Positions 16,908-24,501 of a DNA stretch of 64,000 nucleotides are shown piece by piece. The notes under the pieces were generated by a model. That model saw only the letters and a list, made by a program, of their open reading frames with translations. It made no database searches and was not told the DNA's origin. This stretch comes from a virus: positions 1-64,000 of the IMG/VR virus record IMGVR_UViG_3300030506_000011. One strand, given 5' to 3'. The first letter of the stretch is position 1, and every line of letters begins with the position of its first letter. The translations under genes were made by a program, and so were the position numbers.

Positions 16908-19900
16908 ATGGCTTTTGATGCCCATTCAAATCTAGCAATATCACAAGTAGCCACTGCTCCATCACCACCTACTTCTGGTACTTCACTAACTGTAACTACT
17001 GGTCAGGGTGCATTATTTCCTACTCCCCCATTTAATTGCACTGTCTGGCCTTCAGGTGTTATACCTACTACAGTTAATGCTGAGATTATTAGGGTTACTG
17101 CAGTTGCCACTGATACATTTACTATAACTAGAGCACAAGAAGGAACATCTGCTGTATCTATTGCTGTAGGATACCAAATAGCCAATACTGTTACTAAAAA
17201 GGTAGTTACAGATATTGAAAATGCAATTCCTACTACGTTACCTCCTAATGGTTCTGCTAGCGGTGATTTATCAGGTAGTTATCCAGGTCCTACAGTAGCA
17301 AAGATTAACGGCACTTCTTTAGCAGGATTAGCTACAGGGTTATTAAAGAATACTACTGGTACTGGTGTTCCTAGTATTGCAGCGTCTGGTGATTTGCCTG
17401 GTGGGCCATATTTAGGTGCTACTGCCTCTGCTTCTGGTGATTTATCAGGTAGTTATCCAGGTCCTACAGTAGCAAAGATTAACGGTACTTCATTAGCAGG
17501 TCTTGCTACCGGTATACTTAAAAACACTACTGGTACTGGTGTTCCTAGTATTGCAGCGTCTGGTGATTTGCCTGGTGGACCTTATCAAACGACAGCATCT
17601 TATGGTGTGTTAGGGTTTTCTTCAGTAGCTACAGCTGGAAGTACAACTACATTAAGTGGATCAGCTACTAATTATATAATTTTTACTGGTACATTAACTC
17701 AGATTTGTGTACTACCTAATGCCACTACACTTTCTAATGGGGCGTCATTCTTTATTGATAATAGTTCAACTGGAGCTGTTACTGTAAATATGAATGGTGG
17801 AACTACTTTATGGATTGTAGGAGCTGGAGCATTTTTAGAGTTAGTATTAACTAGTAATGGAACTTCAGCTGGTACCTGGAATACTCAATATTTTGGTAGT
17901 ACGGTATCAACAGGAAAAGTCATTAACTTAGCTGATAATTTAACATCAGTAGCCAATACTCCAGGGGTATTTCAGAATGATGGAAGTGGTAATATATCTT
18001 ACGGTCCACCACCACCTACTATAACCCAACTTGATCTTTGGGGACATTCCTGGCTTGATAATATAGTTTATATTACTGGCGCAAATCAAATTACTGATCC
18101 TGCTGAAATATTAAATAACGTACTTACAAATGCTTTGGGAATTTCTCAAGATAGAGTAAGAAATCATGCTAGGAGTGGTGCAAACCTTACGTCTCAAGGA
18201 TGTTTAATGGGCGGTTATATGAGGTTTTTAACTGAAATAACTCGTACCAAAAAATATTCTCCATTTTATCGACAAGGTGGTTTATCTGTAATTATATATG
18301 GTATTAATGATTTAGGTAATAATACATCAGCTAATCAATCATTAATGCGCTCAGTATTTTCGCAAGCCTTAACCATGGCTATTAGTAGAATAAGAGCTTC
18401 AGCTATTTTTCCTTGTGGCACTGGGTTAGCTCAATGGGCTTTTGGTACTAATTATGCAGCCGGTCCAGTAGCTAACCTTGAGTGGATGTCTACTGTTGGA
18501 ATGCAAGCAACAGTAGTAGATTCTGGTGGTACTTCTACAGCAACTTTCACCATTCCATTTGGCTATAAAGGAGAACCAATAGGATTTCTATTAGTTGGTA
18601 CTTCCGGAGCAACTTCAGGTATTGTTACTTGGGGTGGAAATATTACTGGAACTAGTGGTATTATTGGAACTACTACCACTTTAAACTCTACTTCCATAGA
18701 TGCTCATGGACCTGTATTCGTTAGATGGACTTCTGGTACTAATGGATTATCAGCTGCTAATGCTGGTCAGACTATTACTATCAAGGTAACTACTGCGAGT
18801 GGGACAGTACAATTAGATTCAGCCTGGATTGAATCTCTTAAACCAAATCCTGTAGTTGTAGCCAATGTATATCAATGTGATTGTAGAACTATTACTTACG
18901 CTTTAGGGGATGGGGTAACTTCTGGTGTTACTACTTCTTTTACTTCTGGTTCAGCCAATTTTAATTCAAGTACTGATGCTGGAAATTCAATAACTGAGAC
19001 TGATGCTCAAGGTGCTTTTACTTCTGGTAAGACTATTTCATCTGTAACTAATGCAACCACCATAGTATTATCAGGAAATGCTACTGGTGCTTTTACATCC
19101 ATTAAATATACTTTTGGGCGTATTTTAAACGGTTACGCTAATTATGCTACTAATACAGATTTTAGTGGGGCAACTCCAGCTAGTCATAGTGCAGCAGACA
19201 CAGATTTACAAAATTTAAATAGCACAATTACTACAGTAGTTAATTCATTCGATTCAATGGTTCAATTAGCTGACGTAAATACAGCTATGGGGATTGGTGG
19301 AACTGGAACTCTGCCTACTAACGTCTATACAACATCTGCTGATGGTTATCATCCTAATGCGGTTGGAGCAGCTTTGGCAACTAATGCTATATTTGCTGCT
19401 ATTAAGAAGCTAGTACCTGTTGCTGATGGTTTAGGGACTCTAGGTGTATTAGAGACACAGACTCCACAAGGTTATCCAGTCGCTCCTAAACGAAATATTA
19501 TTCGTCCTGGTAGTAATGTTTATTTACCTGAATTTGGTGTTTGGGGTGCTACATATACTGCAGTTGCTGGTGATACGTTTGCTATTCCTTTCTGGGTATC
19601 AGAAGGTGGGGCTAATATTACTGCATTCCAAGTACAACAAACCAATGCTCCTGCTACAGCTGGATCTAACGTAAGATTTGGTATTTATGATGATACTATG
19701 TTTACAGGTTATCCTTGTAACCTTAGATATGAAGTTACATCAGGCGGTGCATTTGCGATGGGAACTACTGCAGCTATAAAGACTATTGGAACTAATACTT
19801 TTGGATGGCTACGATCAGGACTTTATTGGCAAGTATTTAAGATAGATTCCCTCGGTACAACTGCTAGTATAGTTAATACAATTGGAGGTCCTAGTCCGTA

Positions 19901-20060
19901 TATGCCACAGTGGTTGGCCGCTGGTGGTACTGCTTCACCTATTGCTTGGAAAGTAACTAGTGTAGCTGCTGGTGCTTTACCTAATGAATTTAGTGCATTA
20001 GCTGCTGGTACTGCAGTTACTACAGCTCCAGCTGTAGGAATGACAATAACTGTAACATAA
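16908..20060 (+). CDS. Tail fibre with SGNH esterase domain (1050 aa)
   Basis: The N-terminal domain (about 1-110) resembles tail-fibre attachment regions. Two near-identical 58-residue repeats (about 118-225) of GDLSGSYPGPTVAKINGTSL type follow. Residues about 365-830 form an SGNH/GDSL-like hydrolase: block I DLWGHSWLDN (Ser in GHSWL), block III YGINDLGNN, block V SADGYHPNAVG with the Asp-x-x-His pair. A beta insertion splits the domain. The C-terminal 200 residues are a separate beta domain. Such domains deacetylate or de-esterify surface polysaccharide, so this is probably a receptor-modifying fibre. Confidence 0.75.
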   Translation: MAFDAHSNLAISQVATAPSPPTSGTSLTVTTGQGALFPTPPFNCTVWPSGVIPTTVNAEIIRVTAVATDTFTITRAQEGTSAVSIAVGYQIANTVTKKVVTDIENAIPTTLPPNGSASGDLSGSYPGPTVAKINGTSLAGLATGLLKNTTGTGVPSIAASGDLPGGPYLGATASASGDLSGSYPGPTVAKINGTSLAGLATGILKNTTGTGVPSIAASGDLPGGPYQTTASYGVLGFSSVATAGSTTTLSGSATNYIIFTGTLTQICVLPNATTLSNGASFFIDNSSTGAVTVNMNGGTTLWIVGAGAFLELVLTSNGTSAGTWNTQYFGSTVSTGKVINLADNLTSVANTPGVFQNDGSGNISYGPPPPTITQLDLWGHSWLDNIVYITGANQITDPAEILNNVLTNALGISQDRVRNHARSGANLTSQGCLMGGYMRFLTEITRTKKYSPFYRQGGLSVIIYGINDLGNNTSANQSLMRSVFSQALTMAISRIRASAIFPCGTGLAQWAFGTNYAAGPVANLEWMSTVGMQATVVDSGGTSTATFTIPFGYKGEPIGFLLVGTSGATSGIVTWGGNITGTSGIIGTTTTLNSTSIDAHGPVFVRWTSGTNGLSAANAGQTITIKVTTASGTVQLDSAWIESLKPNPVVVANVYQCDCRTITYALGDGVTSGVTTSFTSGSANFNSSTDAGNSITETDAQGAFTSGKTISSVTNATTIVLSGNATGAFTSIKYTFGRILNGYANYATNTDFSGATPASHSAADTDLQNLNSTITTVVNSFDSMVQLADVNTAMGIGGTGTLPTNVYTTSADGYHPNAVGAALATNAIFAAIKKLVPVADGLGTLGVLETQTPQGYPVAPKRNIIRPGSNVYLPEFGVWGATYTAVAGDTFAIPFWVSEGGANITAFQVQQTNAPATAGSNVRFGIYDDTMFTGYPCNLRYEVTSGGAFAMGTTAAIKTIGTNTFGWLRSGLYWQVFKIDSLGTTASIVNTIGGPSPYMPQWLAAGGTASPIAWKVTSVAAGALPNEFSALAAGTAVTTAPAVGMTITVT
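17262..17585 (+). repeat. Two 174-base direct repeats in the fibre gene
   Basis: Units starting at 17262 and 17436 are nearly identical, each encoding GDLSGSYPGPTVAKINGTSL plus about 30 further residues. The near identity at DNA level suggests recent duplication or gene conversion. Confidence 0.85.
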
Positions 20061-20064
20061 TGAA

Positions 20065-21828
20065 ATGTTTGGCTCTTCATACTTTGGAGAAGGTTATTTT
20101 GGTGGCGATCCTCCATTACCAGATAGGGTAATTGAGGCAGCTAGTGCAGTTGATTCAGTTAGTGGTATAGCAGTATATAATGTTTCCGTAACAGAAACAG
20201 CTTCAGCTTCAGATTCAGTTGATTTAGCAGGTACAGTTTCAGTAACTTTCGGTGGTTTTTATCTCGCTCAGAATCAATTTGCTGGTGGTACAGCAATTCC
20301 TACTTCTCAAACTTATCTAGTTAGTGTAAGTGAATCAGCTTCAGCTCTAGATAGCCCTTCTAGTATAGCTGTATATGGAGCAAGTGATAGTGAATCTGCA
20401 TCTGCTACTGATACTCCTAGTTCTACTGCTATATATCCAGGTTCTACTACAGAATCAGGTAGTGCAGTAGATAGTCCTTCTGTTAATGCTATATTTGCTG
20501 CAAGTACTTCAGAAAGTGGTACAGCAACTGACAATCCTTCAGCTAATTCTACTCTTCAAGCTAGTACTAGTGAATCTAATAGTGCAGTAGATAGTCCTAG
20601 TTCAACAGCTACATTTGCAGGGTCCATAACTGAGTCTGCTTCAGCTCTAGATAGTCCAGCTGGCGGTTATTTAGTAACTATATCTGAATCTGCTTCAGCT
20701 ACAGAGTCACCCTCAGCTAATGATTTATTAGCAGCAACAGTATCAGAAAGTGGTTCAGCTTCAGATAATCCTAGTGCTAATGCTTTATTTGCAGGAAGTG
20801 TAACTGAATCTGCTAGTGCTTCTGATAACCCTTCTGCTAATGCTATATTTGCAGGTTCAGTAAGTGAAGCTGCTAGTGCTTCTGATAGTCCTTCATCTAC
20901 TGCTAAATACAGTGTAAGTATTAGTGAATCTGGTAGTGCAACAGATTCTCCTTCAGCTAATTCTACCCTACAAGCTAGTGTAACAGAATCAGCTTCAGCT
21001 CTAGATAGTATAGTTGGTGGTTATTTAGTAACTATAACAGAATCAGGAACAGCAACGGATAATCCTAGTTCTACTGCTATATATGCATGTTCTACTACAG
21101 AATCAGGTAGTGCAGTAGATAACCCTTCAGCCAATGATTTATTAGCAGCTTCTATCACAGAATCAGTTACCACAATTGATACTCCTAGTTCTACTGCTAA
21201 TTATAGTGTAACTATATCAGAGTCAGTCTCAGCTAATGACAATCCTTCAGCCAATGATTTATTAGCAGCTTCTATTACGGAGTCAGGCAGTGCTTCTGAT
21301 AGTCCTAGCTCAACTGCTACTTATCAAGTTAGTATAAATGAGTCAGGAACAGCCCTAGACAGCCCTACAGCTAATTCTACACTATTAGCTAGTATATCAG
21401 AGTCAGTCTCAGCTAATGATACTCCTACAGCTAATGATTTATTAACAAGTTCTATTACAGAGTCAGGTAGTGCAAGTGATTCTAGTTCAGCTTCAGTACT
21501 ATTCAATACTTCTATTACTGAAACAGCTTCAGCCTTGGATAGTTTATCAGCTATTATAAGTTCTATAAATAGTGAGTCTGAAAGTGCCTCAGCTATAGAT
21601 AATACTGATGCCACACTATTAACTCTAGCTAGTGTATTAGAATCTATTACCGCAATTGATACAGCTTCAACTAATGCCCCACCTATTATTTATAGTGTAA
21701 ATGTATTAGAAGCAGCCTTGGCTTTAGACAGTAATATCAACAATAACCCATTTGTTGAAGGTGTGATTAATAAGAAATTTATAAGTAGATTTCCGGTTCG
21801 AAAATCTAAATTATTGGCGAATGTTTAA
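20065..21828 (+). CDS. Ser/Ala-rich repeat fibre protein (587 aa)
   Basis: The N-terminus MFGSSYFGEGYFGG is typical of a phage structural protein. From about residue 25 to 560 it is built of roughly 25-residue repeats of the type SxSESxSAxDSPSANxxLxA, more than twenty in number and degenerate. Highly acidic and Ser-rich, with no Cys apart from one stray residue. Probably an extended, flexible stalk or surface-decorating fibre. The C-terminal 25 residues become basic (FISRFPVRKSKLLANV). It ends convergently 18 bases from the minus-strand rpoB fragment. Confidence 0.7.
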   Translation: MFGSSYFGEGYFGGDPPLPDRVIEAASAVDSVSGIAVYNVSVTETASASDSVDLAGTVSVTFGGFYLAQNQFAGGTAIPTSQTYLVSVSESASALDSPSSIAVYGASDSESASATDTPSSTAIYPGSTTESGSAVDSPSVNAIFAASTSESGTATDNPSANSTLQASTSESNSAVDSPSSTATFAGSITESASALDSPAGGYLVTISESASATESPSANDLLAATVSESGSASDNPSANALFAGSVTESASASDNPSANAIFAGSVSEAASASDSPSSTAKYSVSISESGSATDSPSANSTLQASVTESASALDSIVGGYLVTITESGTATDNPSSTAIYACSTTESGSAVDNPSANDLLAASITESVTTIDTPSSTANYSVTISESVSANDNPSANDLLAASITESGSASDSPSSTATYQVSINESGTALDSPTANSTLLASISESVSANDTPTANDLLTSSITESGSASDSSSASVLFNTSITETASALDSLSAIISSINSESESASAIDNTDATLLTLASVLESITAIDTASTNAPPIIYSVNVLEAALALDSNINNNPFVEGVINKKFISRFPVRKSKLLANV

Positions 21829-21846
21829 GAAGCCCTCTTCTTTCAT

Positions 21847-22533
21847 TTAGTATTCAGGGATTAATACTTGTTTATCTAGAATTTCTTTGTGACTCATCCA
21901 TTTAAGTTTTCCGTGCTTATCCTTCATAATCCTATATAAATTACAATCTGCTCCTTTAGCTACATTTTGATTTATATAATTAGTAACACCTATCTTCGTG
22001 TTTTCTGCAATATGAACGGGATCATAAAAGCCAAAACTAGAAGGACTTACATTTCTAGATTCATCTGGTATTGCTGACTCTGATACAATTCCTCCCTGCC
22101 CCATCTTAGTTACTTTATGACTATTATCAAAGTGTTCTAATGGATTAATACCTTCAACGTTATTAGCTAAAGGATTTCCTACAATAACCGACCTGACTTG
22201 CTGAGAGAAGAAACCAGGAGTAAGCCAGTTAAGATTCTTTTTCATTTGCATTTTATAAGCTGCTTTTTGTTGTATTTTACCTGCATCCTTATTTATATGG
22301 TCGGCTATAAAATCCTCTAGTCCCATAAATTTGGAGAATTTAAGGTTATCTCGATCATCACCTTCAACCTCACCTTTATTAATCTTAATTAATTTTGCTG
22401 AACTAGCTAATAAGACTTGGGGACTTATTTTATCCTCATCTACTCCAATATTATTCTTAACAATATCTTTATCTAGGGAGGTATGATTTAACCATTCCTT
22501 AAATTTAGTTAGTTTCTCGGTTCTAGTTAACAT
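21847..22533 (-). CDS. rpoB-M: RNA polymerase beta subunit, middle fragment (228 aa)
   Basis: Residues about 105-200 correspond to the fork/Rpb2 domain 3 region of beta: NPLEHFDNSHKVTKMGQGG (cellular NPLSELTHKRRLSALGPGG), VSPSSFGFYDPVHIAENTKI (cellular [20 protein letters not shown]) and GVTNYINQNVAKG. EVEGDDRDNLKF near residue 55 matches the conserved DDRD element. The protein starts approximately where the fragment at 7663-8361 ends in beta order, and stops (IPEY) before the nucleotide-binding and catalytic C-terminal half. Beta is therefore carried as at least three separate cistrons on both strands, or this is a relic; the reading frame is intact, favouring function. Confidence 0.82.
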   Translation of the reverse strand: MLTRTEKLTKFKEWLNHTSLDKDIVKNNIGVDEDKISPQVLLASSAKLIKINKGEVEGDDRDNLKFSKFMGLEDFIADHINKDAGKIQQKAAYKMQMKKNLNWLTPGFFSQQVRSVIVGNPLANNVEGINPLEHFDNSHKVTKMGQGGIVSESAIPDESRNVSPSSFGFYDPVHIAENTKIGVTNYINQNVAKGADCNLYRIMKDKHGKLKWMSHKEILDKQVLIPEY

Positions 22534-22534
22534 A

Positions 22535-23275
22535 TTAATTCTGTACTTGTATAAGGTCAGCTACTAATTGATCCATATTAAACCCGGAAGGAGATAAACC
22601 AGTATTATTAATCCAATCCTGACTAATCAATGCATAAGCTTCCTCAGTCCTATTAGTCACCCAATCATAAGTAGCGGATTGTACAGCACCCCAAGTAATA
22701 TATTCAAAAGTATTCTCTGAAAATGAAAATGATGGTATGGCATGTCCTCCAATTATATTCCCAGTAGTATATTGCCAGGTAGTTATGCCACTTTCCACAG
22801 CATTCATATCATCCTCAGTCAAATCAACCCCAGTATAAACCCCTCCAAATAACCAGATAGCTATTTTTAGATGAAGTATATTCTTAGGATTAACACTTAC
22901 GAATGCCCCTATCTTATGATTAGCAATACCTGTAGTTTGCCAGTACTTCAATACCTCAAGTTCAACTGCTCCATTATCAGTAGCAGGATTATTAGGAGTA
23001 TAGCCAGTAATTGCTTCATAGGCTCTTAATACATCATCATTAGTAGGTGTGATGAGTGTAGAACTATTTGCAGTCCAGTTCATAATATAGTGAGCGGCAG
23101 CAGCACAAGTACAAATTCCTAGACTATCATTGAGAAACATCTGATAAGGGTTATTACCTATTTTAGCCCACCAATTAATAGAAGTTGGTGGTATTAGTGT
23201 AGGAGCTAAATACTTTTCTAGTTTAAGCGCCCTCTTATCAAATACAGCCTTATTACGTCCTAATTTATAGTTCAT
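22535..23275 (-). CDS. Papain-like cysteine peptidase-related protein (246 aa)
   Basis: Starts with a basic stretch and a domain whose core reads LNDSLGICTCAAAAHYIMNW (about 48-67, candidate nucleophile Cys), followed about 110 residues later by IIGGHAIPSFSF (candidate catalytic His) and then EYITWGAVQSA, a pattern of C1/C39-type peptidase folds seen in phage and bacterial proteins. No signal peptide. It is 1 base upstream of the rpoB middle fragment in the same minus-strand unit. Possible roles are prohead or fibre processing or an effector; the family placement is from motif order only. Confidence 0.55.
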   Translation of the reverse strand: MNYKLGRNKAVFDKRALKLEKYLAPTLIPPTSINWWAKIGNNPYQMFLNDSLGICTCAAAAHYIMNWTANSSTLITPTNDDVLRAYEAITGYTPNNPATDNGAVELEVLKYWQTTGIANHKIGAFVSVNPKNILHLKIAIWLFGGVYTGVDLTEDDMNAVESGITTWQYTTGNIIGGHAIPSFSFSENTFEYITWGAVQSATYDWVTNRTEEAYALISQDWINNTGLSPSGFNMDQLVADLIQVQN

Positions 23276-23320
23276 AGTATTATTCTACTTTCTTGGAACT
23301 ACTTAAACAATAAAATAAAG

Positions 23321-23349
23321 TTGACAACATTACCGTACATTTCTAAAGT
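23321..23349 (+). promoter_or_regulatory. Promoter TTGACA-17-TAAAGT, leaderless
   Basis: TTGACA 23321-23326, 17-base spacer, TAAAGT 23344-23349; the ATG at 23356 lies 35 bases from the first T, at the predicted transcription start. Confidence 0.6.
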
Positions 23350-23355
23350 AGTGTT

Positions 23356-23559
23356 ATGCAATTAGAGATAAATTACGAACCAGAAGATGAGGAAGTCACT
23401 ATTATAGTTGATAATGCTGACGTTCTTAAAGCTACATTAGGGGAAAAGAATTTACTAGTGCTTAATAAGAAGTTTAAAGATATAAAAGATGATAACGAGA
23501 AACTTTATACTGCACTTAGAAGTATTACCCTGTCTTTAATGGAGCTTACTGAGGTTTAA
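23356..23559 (+). CDS. Small acidic protein (67 aa)
   Basis: Acidic protein (LEINYEPEDEEVTIIVDN) with a helical C-terminus. Single-gene unit bounded by a TTGACA promoter and two hairpins, so it is independently expressed, perhaps early. No family recognised; a small host-takeover or inhibitor protein is possible. Confidence 0.6.
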   Translation: MQLEINYEPEDEEVTIIVDNADVLKATLGEKNLLVLNKKFKDIKDDNEKLYTALRSITLSLMELTEV

Positions 23560-23581
23560 TTAGATATAACAAATTTAACGG

Positions 23582-23640
23582 TAGGCAAGTAAAAAATTTG
23601 CCTAAATCTTCCTTGTCCCTATTCCTAAGGGGCATTTTTT
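23582..23640 (+). terminator. Double hairpin terminator region
   Basis: First stem AGGCAA/TTTGCCT (about 23583-23602), then CCCT/AGGG (about 23617-23631) followed by TTTTTT. It ends the 67-aa gene unit. Confidence 0.6.
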
Positions 23641-23677
23641 ATGATAACTTGATTATTCAATCAACAATAATAACTAT

Positions 23678-24004
23678 ATGACAAATGACGAATACTTACA
23701 GTTTACAAGAACAACTGCAATCTATCCTAAAGATAGAGAATTAGAATACCTGGGTTTGGGCTTAGCATCAGAAGCAGGCGAGGTGTGTGGAAAATTAAAG
23801 AAAGTGATTAGAGATGATAATGGAGTTTTAAGTGATGTAGTAAAGTTAAGGTTGACAGATGAATTAAGTGATGCAGCCTGGTATTTAACTAGACTGGCCG
23901 ATACTTTAGGTCTTACATTAACTGAATTGTTAGAACATAACTATATGAAACTATCTTCTAGGAAAGAAAGAGGAACTATAGGTGGCTCTGGGGATTTGCG
24001 TTGA
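23678..24004 (+). CDS. MazG-like nucleotide pyrophosphohydrolase (108 aa)
   Basis: All-alpha NTP pyrophosphohydrolase of the MazG-like family: LASEAGEVCGKLKKVIRD carries the E-x-G-E metal-binding pattern, and ELSDAAWYLTRLAD supplies the second ExxD pair. Length is normal for the short phage version. Such enzymes hydrolyse dNTPs or (p)ppGpp-type nucleotides to the monophosphate; phage copies sanitise pools or modulate host stress signalling. It heads the nucleotide metabolism run, 2 bases from the dCMP deaminase. Confidence 0.8.
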   Translation: MTNDEYLQFTRTTAIYPKDRELEYLGLGLASEAGEVCGKLKKVIRDDNGVLSDVVKLRLTDELSDAAWYLTRLADTLGLTLTELLEHNYMKLSSRKERGTIGGSGDLR

Positions 24005-24006
24005 TT

Positions 24007-24498
24007 ATGAACTGGGATGAATATTTTATGAGGCGTGCATATTTAGCAGCCGAGATGAGCAAGGACCCGAGAACTAAAATAGGGGCAGTATTGGTTAGAG
24101 ATGGTAAGTGGGATATTTCATCAGGTTTTAATGGATTCCCTGCTAAAGTTCAAGATTCACCAGAAAGATATAGTGATAGAAATACTAAGCTAAAAATGAT
24201 AGTACATGCCGAGGCTAATTCTGTACTCCAATGTGCTAAACTAGGTTATTCTAGTTTAGGAACTACCTTATATACTCTTGGGATGCCTTGTAATGAGTGT
24301 ATGAAAACAATAATTCAAGGAGGGATTACAAGTATAGTACTTCATAAACAATGGCCAGAGATGACTTATTCTGGAGATTGGGTTGAAGCTTTTAGAATAT
24401 CTACAATTATGGCTAGAGAAGCAGAAATAAATATTAGTTACTTAGATAAAGTACTAGGGATTAAGGGGTTTTGTGATGGTAAAGAAATGAATGTATAA
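24007..24498 (+). CDS. dcd-like (comEB/dctD): dCMP deaminase (163 aa)
   Basis: Zinc cytidine/deoxycytidylate deaminase fold: VHAEANSVL (H-A-E catalytic) near residue 66 and MPCNECMKTII near residue 95 provide the zinc ligands. KDPRTKIGAVLV is the usual start of the fold. It converts dCMP to dUMP, feeding the ThyX encoded 5 kb downstream. The ATG at 24007 is used rather than a TTG two codons earlier, giving a normal length. Confidence 0.88.
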   Translation: MNWDEYFMRRAYLAAEMSKDPRTKIGAVLVRDGKWDISSGFNGFPAKVQDSPERYSDRNTKLKMIVHAEANSVLQCAKLGYSSLGTTLYTLGMPCNECMKTIIQGGITSIVLHKQWPEMTYSGDWVEAFRISTIMAREAEINISYLDKVLGIKGFCDGKEMNV

Positions 24499-24501
24499 AT
24501 T

